Source: Haloferax larsenii JCM 13917
GTDB taxonomy: Archaea; Halobacteriota; Halobacteria; Halobacteriales; Haloferacaceae
Length of the DNA: 48,544 bases
NCBI RefSeq assembly: GCF_000336955.1
Contig: NZ_AOLI01000018.1
Span: 1-48,544, forward strand
Direction: 5' to 3'
The first letter of the stretch is position 1, and each line of letters opens with the position of its first letter. A model generated the notes under the pieces. The model saw only the letters and a program-made list of their open reading frames with translations, ran no database searches and was not told the DNA's origin. Positions 40,625 through 48,217 of this stretch are shown here, piece after piece. Made by a program: the position numbers and the translations under genes.

Positions 40625-41425
40625 TTACGCATTATTCTCGTGGATAGCCCGCAACAGCGATGCGAGCTCTTCTCCGATTATCGACCGAATTCGCTCACCT
40701 TTCTCGGCGCTTGCCTCTTCGGGCAAGCCAATCGCACCGGAGTTGGAGTACACGTCGAAGGACCGATACACGCCGACCGAACCACCATCGAGAAGGTCCT
40801 GACCAGCCCATTGGTAGTGTTCGTCCATCGGTTCGCCGTCGCGCTCCGAGATATCGCCGACGAGGTCCGGGCGGACGGCAAGCATGAGTGACGTTTCGAA
40901 CTCACCCCCGTGGGCCATACCGCCCGTCTCAGTGTCTCGAAGTGCCTCGATACGGTCGGATGCGAGTTCGAAGTACGTCGTCCCGAGTACCTCGGCGTCG
41001 GTGTCGACACCGACCGTACTGACGACCGACCCGATGAGTGGACCGTTGCCTCCGTGGCCGTTCACAAAGAGAACGGCGTCGAATCCGTTTTCCAGTCCCG
41101 TGTGCGCGATATTCTCTAATATGGCGCGCAAATTCTCGAAGTCGAGCGAGAGCGTCCCGCCGAACGGGAGATGGTGCGGCGAAAAACCGCTCCAAACCGT
41201 GGGTGAGACCACGAGCGGAACATCATCGGTTCGTTCGACCGCAGCATCGACCATCGCTTCGACGAGAAGCGAGTCGGTGACGACCGGCAGGTGATTTCCG
41301 TGTTGCTCGATACTCCCGACCGGAATGACCATGATAGAGCCCGATTGTGACCCGATGTCTCGGACTTCGCGCGCCGTCATTCCCGCCCATTCGCTCTCCC
41401 GTCGACCGATAGTGTTGTACATCAT
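40625..41425 (-). CDS. Creatininase-family amidohydrolase
   Basis: A 266-residue metal-dependent hydrolase. It has VIPVGSIEQHGNHLPVVTDS (Glu40, His42 and Asp51 as metal ligands), FVNGHGGNGPLIGSV, and MAHGGEFETSLML. Creatininase homologues open cyclic amides or related rings; some act in cofactor biosynthesis. Its place between the ABC binding protein and ABC ATPase makes a ring-opening step, such as of a sugar lactone or amide, a reasonable guess. One base separates it from the ATPase stop. Confidence 0.88.
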   Translation of the reverse strand: MMYNTIGRRESEWAGMTAREVRDIGSQSGSIMVIPVGSIEQHGNHLPVVTDSLLVEAMVDAAVERTDDVPLVVSPTVWSGFSPHHLPFGGTLSLDFENLRAILENIAHTGLENGFDAVLFVNGHGGNGPLIGSVVSTVGVDTDAEVLGTTYFELASDRIEALRDTETGGMAHGGEFETSLMLAVRPDLVGDISERDGEPMDEHYQWAGQDLLDGGSVGVYRSFDVYSNSGAIGLPEEASAEKGERIRSIIGEELASLLRAIHENNA

Positions 41426-41426
41426 G

Positions 41427-42524
41427 TTAGGCTGAATCCGTCATTTGCAGTTCAGTAACCGGCATACGTTCTCCGTCGGCATCGAAGAGGTGGATATCCT
41501 CGATGTCGAACCCGAGTTCGATTTCGTCGCCGACCTCCGGACGGAAGTCGCTCTCGACTCTCGCAATCACTTCCGAGGTACTGCGAGTCGTCTTCAGATA
41601 GAGGTAGTTGTCCGAGCCAACAGGCTCGACCACGTCCACGATTGTGTCGATGTATCCGCCCTCTCGCTCGGCAGTGAGGTCCTCCGGTCGGACCCCAAAG
41701 GTGTACTCACCGGGCGGGACATCGATACCGAGTGTGAATTCACCGGCCGGTGATTCGAAGTGTGCACCCCTGTTGGAACTGGTCACCGCCACGTCGAAGA
41801 AGTTCATCGAGGGCGAGCCGATAAAGCCCGCGACGAACTCGTTGTTCGGTTCGTCGTAGCACTCCTCCGGCGGGGCGACTTGCTGGAGTTTTCCGTCGTT
41901 GAGGATGACGATTCTGTCTGCCATCGTCATCGCCTCCGTCTGGTCGTGCGTGACGTATATGGTCGTGACCCCGAGGCTCTCTTGGATGCGTTGAATCTCG
42001 GTTCGCATCTGCGTTCGCAACTTGGCGTCCAAGTTCGAAAGCGGCTCATCCATCAAGAAGACATCAGGGTCGCGGACGATGGCGCGTCCCAGCGCAACCC
42101 GCTGTTGTTGGCCGCCGGAGAGTTGCTTTGGGTAATCGTCCAGTAGCTCCGAGATTTCCAGCATCTCGGCGGCGTCATCCACGCGGCGCTGGATTTCGTC
42201 GGCGTCGTCACCTGCGAGCCGAAGCCCGAACGACATGTTTTCGCGCACGCTCATGTGCGGGTACAGTGCGTACGACTGAAACACCATGGCGATGTTTCGG
42301 TCTTGAGGACGGACGTCGTTGACGACGGTCTCGCCGATAGATATCTCACCGTGCGAAACAGTTTCGAGCCCCGCGACCATTCGGAGCGTCGTCGACTTCC
42401 CGCACCCCGAGGGTCCGACGACTACGACGAACTCACCGTCCTCGACAGTGAGGTCCAACCCCTCGACCGCGAGGATGTCGTCCTCGTATACCTTGCTAAC
42501 GTTCGACAGTCTAACCTTGCTCAT
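41427..42524 (-). CDS. Sugar ABC transporter ATPase, MalK/UgpC type
   Basis: A 365-residue nucleotide-binding subunit. The Walker A is at 37-45 (GPSGCGKST), the Q-loop is VFQSYALYPHMSV, the signature LSGGQ is at 135-139, the Walker B is VFLMDEP with Asp159/Glu160, and the H-loop is THDQTEAMTMADRI. The C-terminal 130 residues form the OB-type regulatory domain of CUT1 ATPases (FGVRPEDL). It is the first gene of the importer operon in transcription order (42524 to 37370), followed by creatininase, binding protein and permeases. Start ATG 42524 gives MSKVRLSNVSKVYED. Confidence 0.95.
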   Translation of the reverse strand: MSKVRLSNVSKVYEDDILAVEGLDLTVEDGEFVVVVGPSGCGKSTTLRMVAGLETVSHGEISIGETVVNDVRPQDRNIAMVFQSYALYPHMSVRENMSFGLRLAGDDADEIQRRVDDAAEMLEISELLDDYPKQLSGGQQQRVALGRAIVRDPDVFLMDEPLSNLDAKLRTQMRTEIQRIQESLGVTTIYVTHDQTEAMTMADRIVILNDGKLQQVAPPEECYDEPNNEFVAGFIGSPSMNFFDVAVTSSNRGAHFESPAGEFTLGIDVPPGEYTFGVRPEDLTAEREGGYIDTIVDVVEPVGSDNYLYLKTTRSTSEVIARVESDFRPEVGDEIELGFDIEDIHLFDADGERMPVTELQMTDSA

Positions 42525-42700
42525 GCAGAGTGAGAGATACTGCACTATCCTGCATAATAAATGTTGGCAGTGGTTGCAAAAACCAGCCTCTCAATCGTGT
42601 TGAAAGCCCACATCGAAGGCATTCACACCGTTTCCGGCGGTTCTGAGAATAGTATCCGACATAGAATTCAGCCTCGTTCAGTTGCCTCCTCGCCTAGTTC

Positions 42701-42738
42701 TCCAACAATACTCGAAGTGTTTCCAACGATACTCGATG
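42701..42738 (+). repeat. Direct repeat with 21-bp period in the ABC/IclR gap
   Basis: TCCAACAATACTCGAAG (42701-42717) and TCCAACGATACTCGATG (42722-42738) match at 15 of 17 positions and start 21 bp apart, two helical turns. The second copy is preceded by TT, giving TTCCAA, the arm of the palindrome at 43103. They may be half-sites for the linked regulator. Confidence 0.5.
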
Positions 42739-42771
42739 GAGCTCCGATTACACTCAAAAAGGTCGTCTCTG

Positions 42772-42850
42772 ACGGGTCTTTGGAGAGAGGGGACTTTGAC
42801 GGCACGCTAACGGTTGTAGCGGCACCAAGCATGCCCCAAAAAGACCCGTT
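42772..42850. repeat. Perfect 10-bp inverted repeat enclosing about 59 bp
   Basis: ACGGGTCTTT (42772-42781) is exactly complementary in inverted order to AAAGACCCGT (42841-42850). The intervening 59 bp has no coding character. It may be a small non-autonomous element, a structured RNA, or an operator pair; I cannot choose. Confidence 0.5.
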
Positions 42851-43102
42851 GCTTAAGCCGGAGTGTCGGTTCGAACCACAACGCTCGCTGTTTCAACATG
42901 GTCAAAAATTATAGATTCGGGGCAGTTGTGTCGTCGGTCACCAGAACGGCTTCGTAGCAGCCTCTAACACGGCATTGCCCCTAATACAGTCTTCATCCAA
43001 ATTTCAAGCGGTAACAAACACCATGGAATGCATGAACGTATCTCCTGTAAATTATAGTTTTTCGAATAGCTCCCACCAGGAATAAATTACCAACAAGCAT
43101 AC

Positions 43103-43119
43103 TTCCAATATCGTTGGAA
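43103..43119. promoter_or_regulatory. Palindrome TTCCAA-N5-TTGGAA before the IclR gene
   Basis: TTCCAA (43103-43108), TATCG, TTGGAA (43114-43119) is a perfect 17-bp inverted repeat ending 52 bp upstream of the regulator start. IclR-family proteins bind palindromes of about this size, so autoregulation is likely. Confidence 0.6.
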
Positions 43120-43171
43120 AGGCGTTTTACACCAGCAAAAACCTTTTCAGCCGGTGCGAAAATACGAAGCC

Positions 43172-43954
43172 ATGCCAACTGGGAACGATAAGACAATCGG
43201 GGCGGTCGAAACGGCGTTCGAGATTCTCTCGGCGCTCGGGGAGGTAGAGCCGACTGGACTCTCCGACCTCGCCTCGGCGGTCGACATCCCGACGAGTACG
43301 ACGTACATCCATCTAAACACGCTCGTCGAACAGGGGTTCGTCGTCAAAGAGTCGGGGCAGTACCGTCGTTCGTTCCGGTTTCTCGAAGTCGGCGGAAGCG
43401 TCCGGCAGCAACTGAGTATCGCTCGGCTACTCCGAAATAAGGTCGAAGAACTCAGTAATACGACCGGCGAGATAGTGGGTGCCGGTATCGAAGAAAACGG
43501 AAAACGGGTCATCCTCTACCGGAGTACTGGTGAGAAGGCGGCGGCCGACGAGATACCCATCGGAAACCACACCGAGATGCACTGGACCTCGCTCGGAAAA
43601 GCGATTTTGGCGTACCTCCCGGAGGACCGACGAAAGCACATCGTCGAGCAACACGGTCTCCCCGAAGGGACGAGCGAGACGCTCACGACGTTCACAGACC
43701 TCGAACGTGAGCTCGGTCGAGTTCGACAACAGGGATACGCAATCGACGACGAAGAACACCTGCGAGGGATTCGTGGGGTCGCCGTTCCGATTCTCGACGG
43801 AGACGAGAACGTCATAGCCTCGATTGGAATCACCGGTCCCAGAGACCGTTTTGCACCCGGGTATATGGCTGAACTACTCAACATACTACAGTACAGCAAA
43901 AACGAGATTGAAGTCCGTAATCAGTACTACGAGTACTCGTCGATAGACGGCTAG
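43172..43954 (+). CDS. IclR-family transcriptional regulator
   Basis: A 260-residue regulator. An N-terminal winged helix (residues about 10-70: TIGAVETAFEILSALGEVEP, TGLSDLASAVDIPTSTTYIH, LNTLVEQGFV) is followed by an IclR effector domain. The latter has HWTSLGKAILAYLPEDRR and IRGVAVPILDGDENVIASIG. IclR proteins sense small catabolites, often sugar-acid intermediates. Divergent from the importer operon, it is the obvious candidate to control this cluster, with the TTCCAA palindrome in front. ATG 43172 is preferred; a GTG at 43154 would add six residues. Confidence 0.93.
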   Translation: MPTGNDKTIGAVETAFEILSALGEVEPTGLSDLASAVDIPTSTTYIHLNTLVEQGFVVKESGQYRRSFRFLEVGGSVRQQLSIARLLRNKVEELSNTTGEIVGAGIEENGKRVILYRSTGEKAAADEIPIGNHTEMHWTSLGKAILAYLPEDRRKHIVEQHGLPEGTSETLTTFTDLERELGRVRQQGYAIDDEEHLRGIRGVAVPILDGDENVIASIGITGPRDRFAPGYMAELLNILQYSKNEIEVRNQYYEYSSIDG

Positions 43955-44624
43955 GGCCCGAGTTACGTCGTAGATGGAACTAATGGGCTCGTCTAGTATT
44001 ACAAAAGTACGTTTGTAATGGGTAGCACATCCTTGCTTCACGATAAGCCCGGTGACATGGGGTGGACAAATGACCACATTAATGTTTGTTATTAGCAATA
44101 CTCAGTGGCATCATCAACCCCTATTCTGGATTGTTTTGACCGACACTGATTGAGAACAGAGACAATCATATTATTATCAGTATTCAGGGTATTCATCATT
44201 TATTAGGGCGGACACCCTCAACAATCACCACTCTTTCGTCACTGTAACCATTATATGCAGCTCACAAAGACATCATACATAGACCAGAGAACTGACAAAC
44301 ATCATGTTCTATTTGATTTTATTCGATGCCCACGAACGACATCTAGTCTTGAAAGAGTACCAACTCCCCCAAGATAGTATTGTATAATAGAATCACTACC
44401 ATGGTGCCAGTAATCTCCGTCAGATTCAGCTGATGCGGGTCTACTGAGTACTCTCTATCCAAGTGTTTTGAATTGCACTACAGAGTGGGATGTCGCGTGT
44501 TCAGAACTCTCGAACAACAGGAGGAGACAACGGGCAGACACATACAGGCAGACGAGCAGACATCCAGACCGATAGTTCGAGCGGGTCGAACGAAACGTCC
44601 CCACCCGCCAGCGAAATACCAGAT
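43955..44624. other. AT-rich intergenic region after the IclR gene
   Basis: About 670 bp with no gene I can support. A perfect inverted repeat TTACAAA-agtacg-TTTGTAA lies at 43999-44018, 44 bp after the IclR stop, and could be a terminator hairpin or an operator. The short frame at 44490-44684 has low-complexity Ser/Gln/Thr content and is not called. The stretch from 44100 to 44450 is strongly AT-rich. Confidence 0.5.
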
Positions 44625-45236
44625 TCAGTCCTGCGTTTGACTGTACTTATCCACCCACTCTTTCAGCGTGATTCCCATCGCTGACTGAGTGATGGCGTTC
44701 GACGATGCCGAGTTCGCGCTCTTGACGAGTTCGGCTTCGAGCGTCCGCGTCGGCACCTCCCCGAGGAAGTGCGGAATCGCTCGCTGGACGTCCAGTGGGC
44801 AGCCAACCTCGTGAGCCAGCGCGTACCCGGAGAGAGAGTGCGGAATCTCCTCGTTTGCGTAGTGCTTCCTGTCAGGGTCGTCGAGGCGCTCGGCGTCGAC
44901 GTGGTCGACGTACTCGTAACACTTCCCGACGTCGTGAAGGAGACACGCCGCGACAATTGTGTCGATATCCGGGTCTGCACCGTGGAAGTCGCGCTGGATT
45001 TCGGCCGATTCGAGCGCGATTTTCGTGACGCCACGGACGTGTTCGACGTTCGTGACCTCGTGGATGTTCCACGCGTACGGAATATCGTGAATACTTCGCC
45101 ACCCACCACGTTCCAGTCCGAGTACCCAGGCCTCGACAACCTGCTCTCGAAGGTCGTCGTCGTCGATTCGGTCGAGTGACGGGAAGGCGTCTCGTACCTG
45201 CGTCTCGAAGTCAGGTCTGTGAGTTTCAGTAGCCAT
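44625..45236 (-). CDS. HD-domain phosphohydrolase-like protein
   Basis: A 203-residue protein with a metal-dependent HD domain. The key motif is AACLLHDVGKCYEY (His-Asp pair), preceded by the first His in NIHEVTNVEHVRGV and followed by PHSLSGYALAHEVG with further metal-ligand His residues. Single HD proteins may hydrolyse nucleotides or related phosphates. It overlaps the tandem EthD gene by 11 bp, so the two are probably expressed together. The specific substrate is not readable. ATG 45236 is preferred over 45248. Confidence 0.85.
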   Translation of the reverse strand: MATETHRPDFETQVRDAFPSLDRIDDDDLREQVVEAWVLGLERGGWRSIHDIPYAWNIHEVTNVEHVRGVTKIALESAEIQRDFHGADPDIDTIVAACLLHDVGKCYEYVDHVDAERLDDPDRKHYANEEIPHSLSGYALAHEVGCPLDVQRAIPHFLGEVPTRTLEAELVKSANSASSNAITQSAMGITLKEWVDKYSQTQD

Positions 45237-45960
45237 CGTGGGTCGCAATCGTGTTTTTCACGAGTCGTTCGCGACCGATAAACCGCGGGCGGTCCGCGAT
45301 AGCGAGGAAGTTGTCCACGTCTGCGCGCGCTTCTGCAGCCTTGCCGCCTTTCGCCTCGTAGTCACGCGACCCTTCGCTGCCCAGTGCATCGTAGAGTTTG
45401 TCGAGGTCATCGAAATAGAGCTCAGCGACGCCGTCGAATTCGGCGTGTTCGGGGTCCGTCGGGACGACCTGGCAGTAGCGAACGACACCCTCGATCTCCT
45501 TCGCGATGGGCGTGTGCGTGTTTTGCCAGTGGTCGAGGAACTCCTCGTGAGTCATCCCATCTTTTCGGACGAGGAACGCCGAGTGCTTGTAGAGTCCGTC
45601 GGTGTCGCCGTCGACTTCGTCCTTGACGACGCGTTCCTCGCCGATGAGTCGAGGGCGACGCTGTACGTCGAGGAAGTTATCGACGTCCTGTCGTGCTTTC
45701 GCCGCGACCTCTTTCGTCGGGTCGTAGTCACGAGAGCCTTCGCTTCCGAGTGCTTCGTGCAGTTCGTCGAGCGTCTCGAAATAGAGTTCGGCCAGCCCAT
45801 CGAACTCCGCGTGCTCGGGGTCGGTCGGGAGGACTTGCTGGTACCGCACGACGCCTTCGATGTCCTTCGCGATGGGCGTGTGGGTGGTTTGCCAGTGGTC
45901 GACGAACTCGTCGTGAGACAGCGCTGACTGACGCACGAGAAGTGCGATATGCTTGTACAT
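45226..45960 (-). CDS. Tandem EthD-domain protein
   Basis: A 244-residue protein made of two copies of an EthD/dimeric ferredoxin-like domain. Each copy has YKHxAxLVRxxxxxHxEFxDHWQ-type start, then TPIAKxIEGVVRY, a QVxPTDPEHAEFDGxAELYF strand and a SEGSRDY turn. The copies (about 1-115 and 120-240) are about 65 percent identical by eye, so the gene duplicated internally. EthD-like proteins are involved in degradation of organic compounds, usually as small accessory proteins. Co-expression with HD and 2-oxoacid dehydrogenase E1 genes is possible; the role is unknown. Confidence 0.85.
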   Translation of the reverse strand: MYKHIALLVRQSALSHDEFVDHWQTTHTPIAKDIEGVVRYQQVLPTDPEHAEFDGLAELYFETLDELHEALGSEGSRDYDPTKEVAAKARQDVDNFLDVQRRPRLIGEERVVKDEVDGDTDGLYKHSAFLVRKDGMTHEEFLDHWQNTHTPIAKEIEGVVRYCQVVPTDPEHAEFDGVAELYFDDLDKLYDALGSEGSRDYEAKGGKAAEARADVDNFLAIADRPRFIGRERLVKNTIATHDGY

Positions 45961-46049
45961 GGACTACGACTCGTCGTAGGGGCTAATAAAATGTGAGGAA
46001 TCAGTAAGGATTCGGGGGAAAAGAGGTCGGTCGCGTGACTGGGAAGAAC

Positions 46050-47072
46050 TCAAAACTCGACTGTCTCGAGGATGCCGTCTTGAATCCGGACGGCTTGCGG
46101 CAGGTAGTAGTCCTCGACGCCGTGAAGCGGCATCGGCGTGTCGAAGCCGGTGATACGCTTGATAGGCGCTTCCTGGTGTAACAGGGCTTCCTCCTGAATC
46201 GTCGAGGATATCTCCGCCCCCAATCCAGCCGTCTTCGGTGCCTCGTGAACGACAGCGGCGCGGCCGGTCTTCTTGAACGACTCGACAATCGTCTCGATAT
46301 CTAACGGTGACAACGTACGCAAGTCGACGACTTCGACGTCGACGCCGTACTCGTCTGCGAGGTTGTCCGCAGCGATGAGCGTCGGGCGCGTCATCGCACC
46401 CCACGTGTAGACGGAGATATCGCTTCCCTCTCGGCGGACCGACGCCTCCGAGAGAGGCACCTCGTAGCTTCCCTTCGGTACCTCTTGTTTGAACGCCCGA
46501 TAGATGAGCTTCGGTTCGAGGAAAATCACTGGGTCGGGGTCTCGAAGCGCTGCGATGAGGAGTCCCTTGGCGTCGTACGGCGTGCTCGGACAGACGACCT
46601 TCAGCCCCGGCTCGTGAACGAAGAACGCTTCCTTCGATTCTGAGTGGTGTTCCGGTGCGTGAATCCCACCGCCATAGGGCGCTCGAACGACCATCGGAAC
46701 CGTGTACTGGCCGTGGCTCCGACTCCGAAGCCGGGCGGCGTGGCTCACGAGTTGGTCGAATGCGGGGTAGATGAACCCCATAAACTGCATCTCGGCCACC
46801 GGGCGCATTCCAGAGAGTGCGAGACCGATTGCGGAGCCGACGATACCGGCCTCCGCAAGCGGGGTGTCGATAACGCGTTCTTCGCCGAACTCTTCGTACA
46901 GACCGGCGGTGGCACGGAAGACGCCGCCGTTCTTCCCGACGTCTTCACCCAAGACGACGACGTCGTCGTGTTGCGACATTTCGGTGTAGAGTCCGTCGCA
47001 GACGGCTTCGACGAGGTTCAGCTTCTCGATGGGAGCGCCGGTGTCGGTGCCGGGTTCCGCCGTCGAACTCAT
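46050..47072 (-). CDS. 2-Oxoacid dehydrogenase E1 component, beta subunit
   Basis: A 340-residue transketolase-like beta subunit of a thiamine-dependent 2-oxoacid dehydrogenase. Motifs are VVVLGEDVGKNGGVFRATAG, VIDTPLAEAGIVGSAIGLAL, MQFMGFIYPAFDQLVSHAAR and RAPYGGGIHAPEHHSES, with a C-terminal transketolase fold (YTWGAMTRPTLIAAD; VVDLRTLSPLD). With the alpha subunit it decarboxylates a 2-oxoacid (pyruvate, branched-chain, or acetoin-type). No E2 or E3 gene is in the window. It overlaps the alpha gene by 4 bp. Confidence 0.95.
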   Translation of the reverse strand: MSSTAEPGTDTGAPIEKLNLVEAVCDGLYTEMSQHDDVVVLGEDVGKNGGVFRATAGLYEEFGEERVIDTPLAEAGIVGSAIGLALSGMRPVAEMQFMGFIYPAFDQLVSHAARLRSRSHGQYTVPMVVRAPYGGGIHAPEHHSESKEAFFVHEPGLKVVCPSTPYDAKGLLIAALRDPDPVIFLEPKLIYRAFKQEVPKGSYEVPLSEASVRREGSDISVYTWGAMTRPTLIAADNLADEYGVDVEVVDLRTLSPLDIETIVESFKKTGRAAVVHEAPKTAGLGAEISSTIQEEALLHQEAPIKRITGFDTPMPLHGVEDYYLPQAVRIQDGILETVEF

Positions 47073-48217
47073 TCCAACACCTCTTCGAAGGCCTCGTCAC
47101 CGTACTTTTCGCGGAGTGCCGCGAGTTCGTCGCGCTGCTCGCGAAGTCGGTCGGGCATCTCCTCGTAGACGTGCTCGAACATCAGTTCGGGGTCTTCGCT
47201 TACGCTTTCGGCCTCCGTAATCGCGTTCTTGATGGTCGTTTCGATGCGCTCGTCCAGTTCGGCGTCGATTTCCTCGTCGAGGATGCCCTCCTTGTACAGG
47301 TACTTCTGTAACCGGTCGAGCGGGTCCTTGTCCTTCCACTCCTCTGCTTCGTCGTCGTCGCGGTACACAGACGGGTCGTCTGCCGTCGTATGCGCTCCAT
47401 ACCGGTACTGAACCGCCTCGATGAGCGTCGGGCGACGCTCACCGGCCGCGGGGTTCTTCGCCTTGGAGAGCGCCGCTTTCGTGACCTGATAGACTGCAAG
47501 CGGGTCGAGGCCGTCGACGCGGACGCTTTCGATACCGTACGCTTGTGCCTTCTGTGCGATAGTCTCGCTCGCCGTTTGGCGCTCTCGGGGGACAGAGATT
47601 GCCCACTGGTTGTTGTTGCAGACGAAGACCGCCGGAACGTCGAAGACGCCAGCGAAGTTCAGTCCCTCGTGGAAGTCGCCTTCGGAGGTCGCCCCATCGC
47701 CGAAGTGACAGAGGACAGCGTGGTCGACCTTTCCTTGCAGCTTGTTCCCCCACGCCATTCCCATCGCCTGCGGAATCTGCGTCGCGATTGGAATGTACTC
47801 GGGCATGACGTTGACGCCGTCCGGGACGGCATACCCCTCTCGAATCCCACGGAGTGGCTTCAGAAGCGCTGCCAGACTGACGCCGTGAACGTACTTCGCT
47901 GCGTGCTCGCGATACGTCGGGAACAGCCAGTCTCGTTGCTCCAGCGCGTAGCTAGTCGCGACCTGTGCGCCCTCCTGTCCTGTCATGGGCGCGTACGTTG
48001 CGATTCGACCCTGCCGCTGGAGGCTGATTGCGCGTTGGTCGAAGCGACGAGCGAGTTTGGTGTCCTCGTACATCGAAAGCAGTTCCTCGTCCGAGAGGTC
48101 AGGAACGGTCGCGTTCGGGCACACGCTGCCGTCTGCCTCTAAGACTTGGACTGGCTGAGTATCCGTCGTCACTCTACTGGTGGGTTCTTGCTGATTGAGT
48201 TCCTTTTGTGCACTCAT
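47069..48217 (-). CDS. 2-Oxoacid dehydrogenase E1 component, alpha subunit
   Basis: A 382-residue alpha subunit. The thiamine diphosphate motif runs from GDGATSEG (173-180) to CNNNQWAIS (200-208), the usual GDG-x26-NN arrangement. The N-terminus has MTGQEGAQVATSYAL and YREHAAKYVHGVSL. The rest follows the family (ERRPTLIEAVQYRYGAHTTA; DPLDRLQKYL). It is the first gene of the pair in transcription order. The 2-oxoacid used cannot be read from sequence; haloarchaeal homologues of this type have been linked to branched-chain amino-acid degradation. Confidence 0.95.
   Translation of the reverse strand: MSAQKELNQQEPTSRVTTDTQPVQVLEADGSVCPNATVPDLSDEELLSMYEDTKLARRFDQRAISLQRQGRIATYAPMTGQEGAQVATSYALEQRDWLFPTYREHAAKYVHGVSLAALLKPLRGIREGYAVPDGVNVMPEYIPIATQIPQAMGMAWGNKLQGKVDHAVLCHFGDGATSEGDFHEGLNFAGVFDVPAVFVCNNNQWAISVPRERQTASETIAQKAQAYGIESVRVDGLDPLAVYQVTKAALSKAKNPAAGERRPTLIEAVQYRYGAHTTADDPSVYRDDDEAEEWKDKDPLDRLQKYLYKEGILDEEIDAELDERIETTIKNAITEAESVSEDPELMFEHVYEEMPDRLREQRDELAALREKYGDEAFEEVLE

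Larger units (their letters stand above)
42525..43171. other. Intergenic region between ABC operon and IclR gene
   Basis: About 650 bp between divergently transcribed genes. It contains a minus-strand TATA-like ATTATGC near 42549-42557 and an imperfect direct repeat (42701, 42722). A perfect 10-bp inverted repeat (42772 and 42841) and a TTCCAA palindrome (43103) are also present. A 117-residue frame at 42561-42914 has no recognisable family and is not called. Operators for the IclR protein probably lie here. Confidence 0.6.

Noticed and set aside
42865-42890. tRNA-like T-arm (GGTTCGAACC)
   Set aside because: The bases around it do not form a T-stem and no acceptor or anticodon arms can be drawn; it is a simple palindrome.
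42561-42914. 117-codon frame in the ABC/IclR gap
   Set aside because: It has no known family and crosses the direct and inverted repeats; the Ser/Pro/Ile-rich composition differs from real haloarchaeal proteins, which are acidic.
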